In this document: piece by piece, positions 21,844-34,150 of the stretch
Numbering within the stretch: the first letter of the stretch is position 1
Layout: each line of letters begins with the position of its first letter
DNA from: Stromatinia cepivora
Lineage: Eukaryota; Ascomycota; Leotiomycetes; Helotiales; Sclerotiniaceae
DNA length: 64,000 nucleotides
Direction of reading: 5' to 3'
Assembly (NCBI GenBank): GCA_014898415.1
Contig: RCTD01000023.1
Location: 558,001 to 622,000 of the forward strand
Notes under the pieces: generated by a model
Seen by the model: the letters and a program-made list of their open reading frames with translations, nothing else
The model's database searches: none
What the model was told of the DNA's origin: nothing
Program-made: the position numbers and the translations under genes

Positions 21844-22376
21844 TTATCCCAGTTTATTTGGAGCCTCCTCTACATCGAAGATGGTTCTCTGTTCTTTCCC
21901 TTGCAGTCGATCATCCTTAATCATTCTACTATCCTTCCTGATATCCTCTCCTTCGAATTTTAACATCGGCTTTGGCTCCACAGCATCAATAACATAATGA
22001 TTATCGCAGTGGGGGCAGTATTCATCCCCGTCGTCCGTCTCGTCGGCAAAGTCTTTTCGGAATGCCTTTTTGCATTTCTTGCACGCAAATGTCTTGCACT
22101 GTGGTTAGTATGAGGGGTCGAAGAGAGCGGGGCATAGGGAGCAACTGTAATACCATTTCTGTTGTTCTCTTCAGAGGGTGAGATTCGGTTTCATGATGAC
22201 ATTCAGCGCAGTCAAACCATTTTCGACCTTTGGTAGAAGTTAGTATAGAAAGAGTAGCTTTGGATGTTATTCTTACAGCATGGCGATCGAATCGAAACTT
22301 GGGCGTTGAGAATATGTTTACTAGAATTCTGTTAGTTGTTGAATAGTATTGAGAAGGATTTAAAACCTTACCACAT
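21844..22376 (-). CDS. CHY-type zinc-finger protein (Hot13/Chy1-like)
   Basis: Four exons: 22372-22376, 22277-22320, 22154-22227 and 21844-22098, with introns of 51, 49 and 55 bp, giving 125 residues. The first coding exon is only ATGTG; an in-frame stop lies just upstream, so this ATG is the start. The product begins MCKHILNAQVSIRSPCCRKW and continues FDCAECHHETESHPLKRT, then CKTFACKKCKKAFRKDF and DEYCPHCDNHYV. This is the CHY pattern of Cys and His that binds zinc. Yeast Hot13 works in the mitochondrial intermembrane space, keeping the Mia40 relay zinc-free. Whether this fungal homologue does the same is inference. The tail of about 40 residues is charged and probably disordered. Divergent from XPB with 348 bp between starts. 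Small and easily missed because no exon is long. Confidence 0.87.
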
Positions 22377-22724
22377 AATGCAGTATATTCAGATCTTGTA
22401 TTATTTGAGAGTCTGCGACCTTGTATTTATTCCTTCAAAGTTCTTCTACTGGAGGATTTTGTTAATATCTACTAGGCCAGTCTAGTACCAGTTACGGCTT
22501 CACATGCCTACCGAAAAAAAAGCTCCAAATCAATGAATGCCAGCCAGGCTGAACCAGGTTAATTTTAGCGTTAAAACCTTATTAATCAGCAGCCTTGCGC
22601 CTCAGCTATGTACCTAGTAGTTCGATAAGTGACATTAAAGGAAACTTAAACCTCCATCTCTTCAAGTTCCTCCCAATTAGTCATTCAACTTACAAGGTAC
22701 AATTTTTTTAGAAGGGACTTCAAG
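22377..22724. promoter_or_regulatory. Divergent promoter between the CHY zinc-finger gene and XPB
   Basis: 348 bases between two outward-facing start codons. It carries poly-A/T stretches (aaaaaaaa near 22516; attttttta near 22702) that may act as nucleosome-free promoter elements. No specific factor site is claimed. Confidence 0.45.
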
Positions 22725-25328
22725 ATGCCTCTAAAGAGGAAAGCCGCATCAAGTATGAGGCTTTATGTTTGCTTTACTAGGTACTGAATTTATGATAACT
22801 AACAGCATTTAGGTGTGCGAGGTTCTACCAAATCGAACAAAGACTCAGCCGCCTCTACACCAGGGCCTGGAACGCCTCGCAGTAATGTTAGCAGTGGTGA
22901 AAGTGATGATGAATATCAAGATGGCACCGTCGATGAACTTGAACGTCAAGGTCTAGAAGCTACAGAGGACGAGAAAGCAAATATTAAAAGCACAATCAGC
23001 AAATTCTCGGCGGAAAGTTACCAGGCCAGAAAGAGTTCCAAATGGACTAGGGATTCTGCCAGTCACCATTTTGGCAACAACGACTTTTCATACTTATCAC
23101 TGAAACCCGATCACGCAAATCGTCCATTATGGATAGACCCTCAGAAGGCGCGCATTATTTTAGAAAGTTTCTCTCCACTGGCGGCGCATGCCCAAGATTT
23201 CTTGACTACAATAGCGGAGCCCAAGTCGCGACCGAGTTTCTTACACGAATATGCTTTGACACCTCATAGTTTGTATGCCGCTGTATCAGTTGGCTTGGAC
23301 CCAAAAGATATCATCAATGTTCTCGATCGACTTTCAAAGATGCCCATACCTGATAATGTTAGAGATTTCATCGTCAACTGTACTCAAAGTTATGGCAAAG
23401 TCAAACTGGTCCTTAAAAATACAAAACATTTCGTCGAAAGTTCAGATCCCGAGTTGCTACAACGTCTTCTAAAAGATCCAGTAATCGGTCCGCTTAGGGT
23501 TCAAGGAACGACCGAAATTACTACCACTATAGCCCCTAGCATGGGTGGTTTGGTCATTCCAGGAACGACAAATGCAGCTGGAGTTCAGCAAGCTGGGGAC
23601 ACGCGCCAGAGTGCAACAGACAGACAACCAGATGGACAAGATCCTACACAGGAAGACATTTATGCAAAGCTTAACGAAGAGGACGACGACGAGGACGAAG
23701 AAGAGGCGGTGCATACTTTCGAGATTGCCGATGACGGCGTAGAAGCTACACAAAAACGATGCCTGGAGCTTGGACTACCTGTACTCGAAGAATATGATTT
23801 TCGTAATGATGAAGCGAATCCAAATCTCGAGATTGATCTGAGGCCAAGCGCCCAGATCCGGCATTACCAGGAAAAGAGCTTGAGTAAGATGTTTGGTAAT
23901 GGTCGAGCTAAGAGTGGTATTATTGTGTTGCCTTGTGGTGCTGGAAAAACCTTAGTTGGTATCACCGCGGCTTGCACAATTAAGAAGGGTGTCATCGTTC
24001 TCTGCACGAGTTCTATGTCCGTTGTTCAGTGGCGACAGGAATTTTTGAAGTGGTCTAATATCAATCCAGCTGATATTGCAGTATTTACTTCTGACCACAA
24101 AGAGAAGTTCACGAGGAGTACTGGTATCATTGTAACGACTTATTCTATGGTCACGCAGACACGTGCACGAGCTTTTGATGCTCAGAAGATGATGGATTTC
24201 TTGACGAGCAGAGAATGGGGATTGATGCTTCTAGATGAGGTGCATGTTGTGCCCGCTGCTATCTTCAGAAAAGTCACCTCGTCAATTAAAACCCATTCGA
24301 AATTAGGTCTGACTGCCACACTACTTCGTGAGGATGATAAGATTGAAGATTTAAATTTTTTGATCGGTCCAAAATTGTACGAAGCCAATTGGATGGAACT
24401 CGCTGCGCAAGGTCATATTGCGAGGGTTCAATGTGCAGAAGTTTGGTGCCCAATGACCACTGAGTTTCACTCGGAGTATTTAAAAGCACCCAGTCGAAAG
24501 CAGGGCTTAATATCCACAATGAATCCTCGGAAGTTCCAAGCATGTCAATTTCTGATAGATTATCATGAGAAGCGTGGCGACAAAATTATAGTGTTTTCTG
24601 ACAACGTCTACGCCTTACACGTCTATGCTCAAAAATTAGAGAAAGTTTTCATTTATGGTGGTACAGTTCAGACCGAGCGTCTTCGGATTCTTGAGAATTT
24701 CCAACACAACCCCAACATCAACACACTCTTCCTCTCGAAGATTGGTGACACTTCTCTCGATTTACCCGAAGCAACTTGTCTTATCCAAATATCCTCTCAC
24801 TTTGGTTCTCGTCGACAAGAAGCTCAAAGATTGGGCAGAATTCTGAGGGCGAAACGCAGAAACGATGAAGGTTTCAATGCATTCTTTTATTCTCTAGTCT
24901 CCAAAGATACTAAAGAAATGTACTATTCTTCAAAACGTCAAGCATTCCTTGTTGACCAGGGTTATGCCTTCAAGGCCATCACCCATCTCCAAGGCATTGA
25001 GGATCTTCCTGGTCTTGCATTTAACACACCCCATGACCGAAGAGAGCTTTTACAGAATGTGATGCTCCACAATATGGACGAGGAGCGATATCAGGAAGAT
25101 CTTAAAGACGATTTATTTCATCGAAACGATGGTAAACCAAGACCTAAAAAGAAGTCGAACGTAAGAAGGACCGCAGGTAAACTTGCTGATCTGGCTGGTG
25201 GGCAGGATATGGCGTATATTGAGCAGAACAGGAGCAGAAATAAGGATCTTAAGAAGAACAAAGGAGAAAGTTCCGCTTTCTTCAAGAAAATGGAGAGAGA
25301 ACGACAGAAGAGAAAACTTGCCGATTAG
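22725..25328 (+). CDS. SSL2: TFIIH DNA helicase/translocase XPB (Ssl2/Rad25)
   Basis: Two exons, 22725-22752 and 22813-25328, with a 60-bp intron, giving 847 residues starting [18 protein letters not shown]. The long open frame starts at GTG (22815), which is internal; the true ATG is in the short first exon. The protein carries the XPB N-terminal domain, then the SF2 core: Walker A PCGAGKT (383-389), DEVH box at 484, [13 protein letters not shown] (motif III and RED region), [15 protein letters not shown], and motif [15 protein letters not shown] near 680. The C-terminal tail is basic. XPB is the 3'-to-5' translocase of TFIIH that opens promoters for RNA polymerase II and damaged DNA in nucleotide excision repair. 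Length matches yeast Ssl2 (843). All motifs are intact. It is the last host gene before the AT-rich block, which starts about 230 bp past the stop. Confidence 0.97.
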
Positions 25329-26060
25329 AGATGTATTACAGATGGGCGCACAATTTCTGATTAAATTGATCTACGGAAAAATGGCGGGGGCGTTTGGTTG
25401 ATGCAGGCAGGGGACACATAGGTTTTTATTTCTTCCTGTATAGTACAGTCTTATGAATAGACCAATAATAATACAATCTAAATATAGTACCAGTGGTGTC
25501 CTACTCGTTGATGTTACAATTATCGAAGGTTGATGACTACTTGGCAAAAATTTTAAAGACGTATAAATCAATTTCCCGAATCATTTCAAAATCAACAAAA
25601 ACGTATTAAACTCTTTATACGCTTATTCTAATAATTCAATAATTTATTATTATAATTTAAAAAATATTATATAAAAAATGTTATTTGAAAAGATAGAAAT
25701 TCTATATTCGAAAAACTAGTAGAATTGAATATATATCAAAGTAATATTATATTATTATAATAATCAAATATTATAATATATTACAATTGAAAATCGTATT
25801 TGATTTAAATTTAGACTAATGTATAATTTCTAAAATGATATCAAAAATAGAATTAAAGATTATATATTATAGAATATCATTATTAAAAATCGAAAATATT
25901 TAATATATTTTTAGAGAGAGAAAAAGAAGATTTATATTATTATTATTATTAAATAATAAATAACTCTTATTAATTACTTCACGATATGGAGGCTTATATA
26001 TATATATTATACTCATTTCGAATAATAAGATCAATATAATCAATACGATCAATTAGATCG

Positions 26061-26110
26061 TTTTGATTAATTTGATTAATTTGATTAATTTGATTAATTT
26101 GATCAATTAA
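26061..26110 (+). repeat. AT minisatellite, 9-base unit
   Basis: About four clean copies of tttgattaa with degenerate ends. Related but more degenerate sequence occurs at about 26843-26995 and, in reverse complement, at about 42655-42790 and 42895-42975. Confidence 0.7.
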
Positions 26111-26214
26111 ATTATTGGAGGTCATATATTTAAAAATGATAAATCTTATAATTGGGAAGTAATAGCTCAGAGATTATAATGGAATAAACAAATATCATAT
26201 TATAATAACAATAT

Positions 26215-26523
26215 ATCACGGGATAGTATGACTACAGAGCACTTTCAGAGATCGGGGAATAGGTGGTACACGTGATTGATAGAGTGAATAGAATTGAATG
26301 ATTTGCTCTTGATCATATAGATCGAAGGCTATATATATAGAACAAATGAATAATTATCTAGTTGATGAATATTTTGATTAAACCAAACCTTTATTTATTA
26401 ATATATCAGGATCATTTTATCAATCGAAGAGATTGATAAGATCTAGAAGATCCTTCATTCCGATTGGAAAGCATACCCTTGATCCTTCGTAGGATACAGG
26501 GGATCGCAAGGTTTTCCGTGACA
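26215..26523 (-). mobile_element. Solo LTR of the Copia-A family (309 bp)
   Basis: Read on the minus strand it runs TGTCACGG...CCGTGATA, the same 309-bp unit that flanks copies A and B. The flanks CAATA (26210-26214) and TAATA (26524-26528) differ by one C-to-T change, as expected for a 5-bp target duplication later hit by RIP. It is the least mutated copy at its TGTCACGG end. Confidence 0.85.
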
Positions 26524-27499
26524 TAATAATAAAAGTTGAATGATATAATAATATTATATATAATATTAAAATATAGATTCTTAATCTTTAATATTAAGGG
26601 TATAATTTTTTTATATACCTTTTTCGAATTCTTTTATATATCAATACTTTATTCTTATTCATCAATTTAAATAAAGATTCATCATTTTAATTATCTTGAT
26701 TAATATTATAAAGATTCTTTATTTCGAATAATCCTAGTATTCGATTAATTTAGATTTCTTTATTCGAATACTTATAAATTCGATAATTTCATATATACTA
26801 ATGAATTCATAGAGTTTGAATTTATATTTGTATATTGATTGATTAAATTGAATTGGTTAATTAAATCAATTTGATTAATTTGATTAATTTAATCAATTTG
26901 GTCAATTCGATTAATTTGGTTAATTTGATCAATTTGATTGATTTAATTGAACAAATTGATTAAATCGATCTAATTGATTAAAATGATTTAATTAATCTTG
27001 TTTATTATATTGATCTTATTATTCAGAATGAATATAATATATATATATAAATCGATTAGATCTATTTGATCAAATTGATTATATTGATTATATTATTCTT
27101 ATTATTCAGAATGAGTATATTTTATATATATATATAGATCTTTATATTATGAAATAATTAATAAGAATTATTTATTATTCAATAACAACAACAATCTTTT
27201 ATAATAAATATCTTATTATTATAAATATTCTTGCTTTTTAAATTATATAAAAATAAATCTTTATATTTTTTATATCATTTTAAATCATTATTGATTTATA
27301 GTGATAACAAATCATTTTGAATTATTAATAATTTATTATAATCCAATATACCTGTTATTATAAACTTAAATTGAATATATATATAATCTTAGAATAATCA
27401 AAATCTTATATTAAAATGATGAAATTTGATCGCTTTTGTATATAATCTAAATTTATAAAAACTATTAATATTTATTTAAAAAGATTAATTCATATTTTG

Positions 27500-29100
27500 A
27501 ATTATTTTAATAAATCTTGATAATTCAATTCTTTTTAATGGTTTTATAAAGTCATTTATTAATTGTTTATTAATTCATATCTATATTAATTTAATTAGAT
27601 TTTTATTTATTAGATCTCTAATTAAATAATATTTAATATCAATTTATTTACTTCTATTATAATATATAAGATTTTTTGATCTAAATATAATAGTTTTATT
27701 ATCAATATATAATAAAAATATACTTTGATTATATTGATTTAATTTTTTCAATATTTTTTAAAGATATATAGTTTTTCTAACAATTAGATTAATAGAAATT
27801 AATTCAGATTTAATTATCTTTTGAATCGTTATCGATTATAATTTAGTTCTTTAACTAATTGATTCATTTCTATATATAAATATATAACTATTAATTGATC
27901 TAATTGATTTTTTATCTCCTATATAATCTATATCATTATATTCTTTTATAAAATTATTATTATCTCTTTTATAAATAATTTTAAATAATTTAAACCCTTT
28001 TAAATATCTAAATATTCTTTTTATTTTAATTAAATAATCTTTACTAAAATTAAATATAAATCTAGCTAATTTTAATACTACAAAAATAATATCCTATTTA
28101 ATATCTAAAACTAAATATAATAATTTTCCACTGGTTTTTTTGAATTTATTTAATATTATTTATATCTACTTTTTCTAGATTTATATTCAGATCATTTTTG
28201 GGTTTTATAGAAATAGTAATTGTATTGTAATTCTCTAAATTTAAATCTTTTAAGTATTTATTTATATATTCTTTTTATGATAATTCAAGAGAATCATTTT
28301 TTCTTTCAATTTGAATATTTAAATAATCTTTTATAAAGCCTAAATCTTTCAGATCTAAATTTTTTTTAAGATTTTTAATAAAATCTTTTTTTAGATTTTT
28401 TATAAAATCTATAATAATTATATCATCGATAAATATATTTAATATTAAATCAAAAGTTTTATTATAAAATATATTCGTTTATAATTAATTTAATAAAATT
28501 TAATTTATTTAAAATATTCTTTAAAGTATTATATTATATTCTAACTGATTGTTTTAAATTATATAAAGTTTTGTTTAATTTTAACATAATAATATTTTTA
28601 TTATTATTATTTTTATTATAAACTTTAAAGAGTTTTATATATAGATTTTTACCAATATCACCTTATACAAAAACTAATATATTTATTTTATATATATATT
28701 ACTCTTTATTTACAATTAAAACGAATATTAATTTCCAGACCATTTGTTTAATTACACTAACAAATATATCTAAATAATCTAATTCATATAATTATTCAAA
28801 TCCTTTAATTACGAATTTAATTTTAAATTCGATATAATTATCTAATAAATATTTGGTTTTGTATATTTATCTTGTTGATAACATTATAATATTTTCATTA
28901 TTTTTAATATTATTAATATCCCAAATTTTATTATTTTCAAGTATTTTTATTTTATATTCTATAGTTTTTATTTATAACTTATTTTATTATGAATTTATAA
29001 CTTCTATATATAATTCAGGGATAATTAAATTAATATCCTTTAGTTTTTTAATAATAATCTTTTTTGAATTTTGATATTAAAATCTAACAATAGTGATTTA
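27500..29100 (-). pseudogene. Copia-type reverse transcriptase and RNase H relic (Copia-D)
   Basis: Minus-strand translation, with stops, shows copia RT blocks: KFVIKGFE and LYELDYLD near 28,740-28,800, DLKDLGFIKDYLNIQIER near 28,300-28,370, and RNase H-like residues near 27,550-27,680. No gag, protease or integrase is adjacent, so the fragment is 5'-truncated near 29,110, where a different LTR begins. All frames carry multiple stops. Confidence 0.6.
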
Positions 29101-29111
29101 TTATTATTAAA

Positions 29112-29395
29112 TGTTACGAATCGCGAACCATAGGAGACTAATTATATGATACCTTTTATCTCCTATATCAATTGATGAGTTGATCGTTTGTGTATATGCA
29201 TTACGATTCATATGATTTAGTATAGTAAAATAATGATCTTAATAATATATATATATAGTTTTGTAATTCACGAATAGGTATTTGTATATATATATTTAAT
29301 CGTTCTTTACGAATTATAATTCTTCAATTATAGATTCTAAAAAAAATATAATTGATCCTATTTATTCAATTCTATTATAGCTTTTATATATTATA
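29112..29395 (-). mobile_element. LTR-like repeat, family 3, left copy (about 284 bp)
   Basis: It is the reverse complement of 42275-42556. Ends: TGTTACGAAT here against ATTCGTAATA there, and TTTATATATTATA here against TGTGACGCACAAA there. The latter pair is explained entirely by RIP-type transitions. Flanks (TTAAA and TTATC) do not match, so it is not a simple solo insertion. It truncates the Copia-D relic. Confidence 0.65.
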
Positions 29396-32001
29396 TTATC
29401 TATAATTCATTATAAGCGTTTAATCATTTAATAGTTTCCCAAATAATATTTCATTTTAATAATATCTTTTTAAATGAATTTTTACAAATATTATATTTAA
29501 AAAAAAGATCTATTTCGATCTAATCAACGAAAATATAAATCTTTTTAAAAATGTATTATCATTTTCATAATACAACGAATTCCATTTTCTGTATATTCCG
29601 AATCTTCGAAAACCTATTTTGAAAAACTTTTTCCTTTTTCTCAATTATTTCAATAATTCTTCGAAGAAAATATAGATACAAATTTGAATAATGTTATTAT
29701 TGAAAGAAAGAAGACTAATAAAGAAAAAATTCTAATATATAAAATCAATACCTTCAATAGTTCAATCGCTTTTTATAATTCATTATTACAATTATAAGAT
29801 CTTTATATAATAATTATAAATTTAAAAAAAGAAAATCAATAATTGAAAGTTATAATAATAATGAATTTTATAATAATACAATCTTTTTCTAAACCTTAAA
29901 TAATGCTAATATAGGTATCCAGATCAATAATAATATTTGGGACTTTTTTTATTTCTTCAATTGAAAATCAAGGATCTTTATTCAAATAAACCCGAAGATC
30001 CCGAAATCAAAAGAAGAAAACTTTGATCAAACGATTTGATTATCCAGAATTCTTTAATAGTTCTTTTTCCCTTTCAAAAAGTAATGATTTATATAATAAT
30101 CATAGATCCCTTTATTTAAAAAACTAATTTAATTGATTAAGATTTCATTCCTATATCAATTACAATTTGTATCGAGATATATATATACCAAAATCTATAA
30201 ATCTTATTATTAAATTTAATAATAATATCAAATCTAAAGTTAGTTTGTGATAATTATTGATTATAGAATGATTTGAATTATATATTATATTATTTAAAAG
30301 TGAAATATAATATTATATATATATAATCGATTAAACAAAATCGAAAGTATAAATATATTGTTATATTTTTTATATACAAATACTTGAATTTATAATATTC
30401 GAATTGATTGAATAATTTATAATTATCTATTAAAATTTAGTTGAAATTGATGATATTTCTTTTCAATATAAAATATAAATTATATCCAATACAATTCAAT
30501 ATAACAATTTTTTAGAATAATATAAGAAATTCAGATTATTTGTTATTCAAATGAAAATCATCAATGATAAAATTCTATTCAAAAATCCCAAATAAAAGAT
30601 TTCCGATTTTCTTTTGCAAATAATAACAATACTTATCAAAGATTACAAAACTACAAAAGAACTTATAAATATATTTACTAAAATAAATCAAAATGAAATT
30701 TCATTATAAAAACAAAATCAATATTATATTGAACAAAATACCTTTACAATTATTTATAAATCGATAATTATTATGAATCCCTTATAATCCTTTTAGAATT
30801 CTATTTCTTCTAATTTTGGAACCTCCATATTTCCGAAACCATTTCTACCCTGGAATATTTCTTTTGGATATATAGATTTTATTGTATTTAATAATTATTC
30901 GAATTTCAAATATTCATTTTCTTTTTTTCCTGAAATAATATATATATCGATGCTTTGTATCAATAATCTCAATAAAATCGAGATAATACAAAAAGAAGTA
31001 AAAGAATTCAAAGAATATTAAAATACTAAAGAAGATTTCAGTTCAAAAGTTATAATTAAAATTATATAGAATACTTGTTTAAAAAAAGAAAAGCATTTAA
31101 AATGAAACATTTAAATTCTATCTCTATTCTAAATGTTATATAGAATATAAGATTTCTTGATTTAATAAAACTTATAAAAGAAAAAGTATTTATTCTTTTT
31201 TATAATCTTTTAAAAAATGATTATATTTATCGATTAAAAGTATTTATTGATTTTAAAACAAATGGATTCGTTTTCATCAATATTATATTCCTTATTTGTT
31301 TATTTCCTATATTTAAATTAAGAATTATATTATTTAAAATTTCGATTGAAATCAAAAAATATAATAATATATAAGGCCATACTATTATTCATTTTATATT
31401 TCTTAATTTAATAATTAATAATTATGAATAATGTTTTGTCCTTTTCTTTATTATTGAATTAAAAAATTATAATATTATTTTAAATAAATTTTGATTATTA
31501 AAGATTCGAATAAAGTTTGATTGTTTCAATCGATATTTTAAATAATTTAAAGAGAGATTTTGTATTATTTTTTATTCAAATAATTTCTTTATTACCCAAT
31601 TATCTCTTTGCGAATAAAAAATCGATCGATTAATTTAACAAAATACTAATCGATAAGATAATCAACTCGAAAAATATTGAAATCGAAAAGATTTATAATT
31701 GAATAGATTAATTGTAATAAATAATATATAACAAGAATCTTCAAATATAAATATAATATAGATTCTTATTGAAGAAAAAGAAATCCTAATTTCCTTCAAA
31801 TTCAATCTATTTCTTTCTCAATCAATTATATCATTATTATAAATTTACAAATACCTTTTTTATATATTATTTGAAATTTTTAATCTATATATATTCAAAT
31901 CCAATAAATTTCAATTAGAATATAAAAAAACGAATAAATTGAATTCTTTATTATTACTTTGAAAGAATTTGATAATATAATAGATTTTCGATAAAACAAA
32001 T
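29396..32001 (+). pseudogene. Left part of a Ty3/gypsy relic (Gypsy-1), RIP-mutated
   Basis: The last part (about 31,830-32,001) matches, in the opposite orientation, the sequence at 46,400-46,590 that leads into the reverse transcriptase of Gypsy-2. Joining 32,001 to 40,265 restores the same colinear sequence, so this is the upstream part of Gypsy-1, interrupted by copy A. The section 29,400-31,800 is heavily degraded and I cannot assign domains in it. Confidence 0.5.
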
Positions 32002-32310
32002 TGTCATGGAAAGCCTTGTGATCCCCTGTATCTTATGAAGGATCAAAGCGTATACTTTCCAATCGGAATGAAGGATCTACTAGCCCTTACCAATCTATTA
32101 ATTGATAAGATGATCCTGATATCCTAATAGACAAAGATCTAGCCTAATTAAGGTATATATCGGTTAGATAATCATTCATTTGTTCTATATATACAGCTTT
32201 TAATTTATATAATCAAGAATAAATCATTTAATTCTTTTACTTTATTAATTATATGTATTATCTATTCCCCGATTTCTGAAAGTACTTTGTAATTATACTA
32301 TCCTGTGATA
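32002..32310 (+). repeat. 5' LTR of Copia-A copy A
   Basis: 309 bp, TGTCATGG...CCTGTGATA. The ancestral ends were probably TGTCACGG and CCGTGACA, an 8-bp inverted pair, judged from the other copies. Confidence 0.92.
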
Positions 32311-32328
32311 ATTATAAGTCTGATAGCC
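32311..32328 (+). other. Primer-binding site of Copia-A copy A
   Basis: attataagtctgatagcc directly follows the LTR. Copy B has GTTATGAATTTGGTAG at the same place. Undoing RIP-type differences gives GTTATGAGTCTGGTAG, complementary to a tRNA-Met anticodon arm with loop CTCATAA. This points to half-tRNA priming as in Drosophila copia. Confidence 0.6.
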
Positions 32329-32667
32329 TTTAAATCTATGTAACTTTCTATTTAATGATTATTAAATATTTAAAAGATCATTTTTAAAATATCATTCCTA
32401 TTTCATTTATAATTCAATATTTATATTAATTCAGTTATCTTTATTCAATATAGCAAAAGATCAAAACAATCTTCTTTTTATAATCCATATTCAATAATCA
32501 AAGTAGTATCTACATTTGAAAAATAAATATCAAAATTCAAGGAATCTAGAATTCAATTAATCCAAAGAACGATCTGTTTGTTTCTATATCAATAATATCC
32601 ATTCCAAACTCCGATTTAACGAATAAGTTTATTTGTAATTAGGTCGATTAGTTTTCAGTTAAATCAT

Positions 32668-34150
32668 TTGTTTTACTTTCCATTATTAATCTTCAAACCA
32701 AATACGATCAAAAAAAAACAAATTCAATACCAAAAGGAATTCTTGGAATATCTTATGACAATCCAATCTAGAAAAAATATTAATAGAAATACAAAAATGA
32801 AAGATTCTGATAATAATACATCAGAATCCATTCCTAATAGATCTACTACTTTATTTCTAATCATTTTCCAAAAAATCTTCTCCAAGCTTGCCTTTTTCCA
32901 ATTAGAATATCGATATCGATAATAAGAATATACATAGAATCACAAAACTTTCCAGAATGTTTATAAATAGATCGAATCGTCAATTGATCAAATATACCTT
33001 ATAGAATTATCCATTCTTAATCAGGGTATTACAACTTTTCCACTTAAAACGATCATCAATATATTGAAAAAGAAGCTCGCATTTACAATAACTATTACCA
33101 AACTCATAATATTATAAGAATATCGGTCTGTTTTAGTACAAGCCTTACTCGGCAGAACCGATTTTGTCAAATAGTATAGAGATTGGATTATAATCTATAT
33201 TAAAACTTTCGTATATAAAATCATTAAGATATAGAATGAAATTGTTATTAATACTTTTCTACAAATTATTGATATCAGGATACTTTCAATTTAGGTAAAT
33301 GTTATGATTATATAAATCGAGATGAACAATTAATTTGGATTACTCAATCTTTCATTTAAACAATTCAGAGATGTTTTTGGAGAATTAATCTTTCAGGATT
33401 TTATTTCTTTAAAAGCTAAAGAAGGAATATATTCTACATTTATTTTTTTTCAAAATAATAAAAAGTCTAAGAAGAATAAAAAGAATATCAACTCTGGAAG
33501 TAATCAAAGGATCAAAAAGATTTGAGAATATTCTTGTAGAATCGAATCTGAATAGAATAATAGAATTGGTTATAATCATATTACATACAATTACAAAACC
33601 ATAAAGTTAATATTCACCGAAAGGATTAATCCATTACTCAAAAGAATATTCAATGAAAACGAACTATAAACAATTAAGGATCGAACAAGATTGTATTCAT
33701 AAAAGCAATTTTACCTTGATTGAATCAAAAGGAAATGGATGAAAAATTCCATTGATTCTCTAGAACCTTCAATCAACATTACTATCTTGGATATTCGATA
33801 CAATCAATCAAGGATATACTTTATAACAATGAAAATATATCATCTATTTAATAATATCTTATTCGATAATTATAATACTATATATATCGTAAACGATATA
33901 TTTTTGTTAAATAATCATCAATATCGATCATCCGATCTTAATGATCTTGTAGAAGCAAATACTTCCAGTTTCTAAATTCTAGAATACAGGATTTGTATTA
34001 TCAAAGGGATCATTAAAAGAAAAGATTACCCTAATAATAATCTGATCTTGAACAATATAATATTCATTTTTGATTTTCATATTAATATCGTTTTGGAAAC
34101 TGGATTGAAGAAAGCCGATCTATGATTCTCAAAATATAATTATATTCTTC
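32668..34150 (+). pseudogene. gag and aspartic protease region of copy A, RIP-degraded
   Basis: Plus-strand frames 32668-32922 and 33739-33975 survive among stops. The second contains residues like YIVNDIFLLNNHQYRSSD and LVEANTSSF, then continues out of frame with a VLETGLKKA-like segment. This is the typical block after the protease active site in fungal copia polyproteins. Integrase presumably follows to about 35,200 but is too decayed to show its motifs clearly. Confidence 0.55.

Larger units (their letters stand above)
25917..27215. repeat. Inverted repeat with a solo LTR in its loop
   Basis: The stretch 25917-26060 reappears in reverse complement at about 27060-27215, including cattctgaataataag and taagaattatttattattca counterparts with scattered differences. 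The loop contains the solo LTR 26215-26523 and an AT minisatellite. It could be two opposed LTRs of an unresolved element or a foldback element. Confidence 0.5.

Noticed and set aside
22815..25328. XPB starting at 22815
   Set aside because: The codon is GTG and the conserved upstream exon MPLKRKAAS at 22725-22752 splices into it.
26050..27000. CRISPR-like array
   Set aside because: Units are 9-base AT repeats without spacers; this is a eukaryotic minisatellite.
28853..29074. Hydrophobic plus-strand ORF as a membrane protein gene
   Set aside because: It is the antisense shadow of the Copia-D reverse transcriptase relic in AT-rich DNA.
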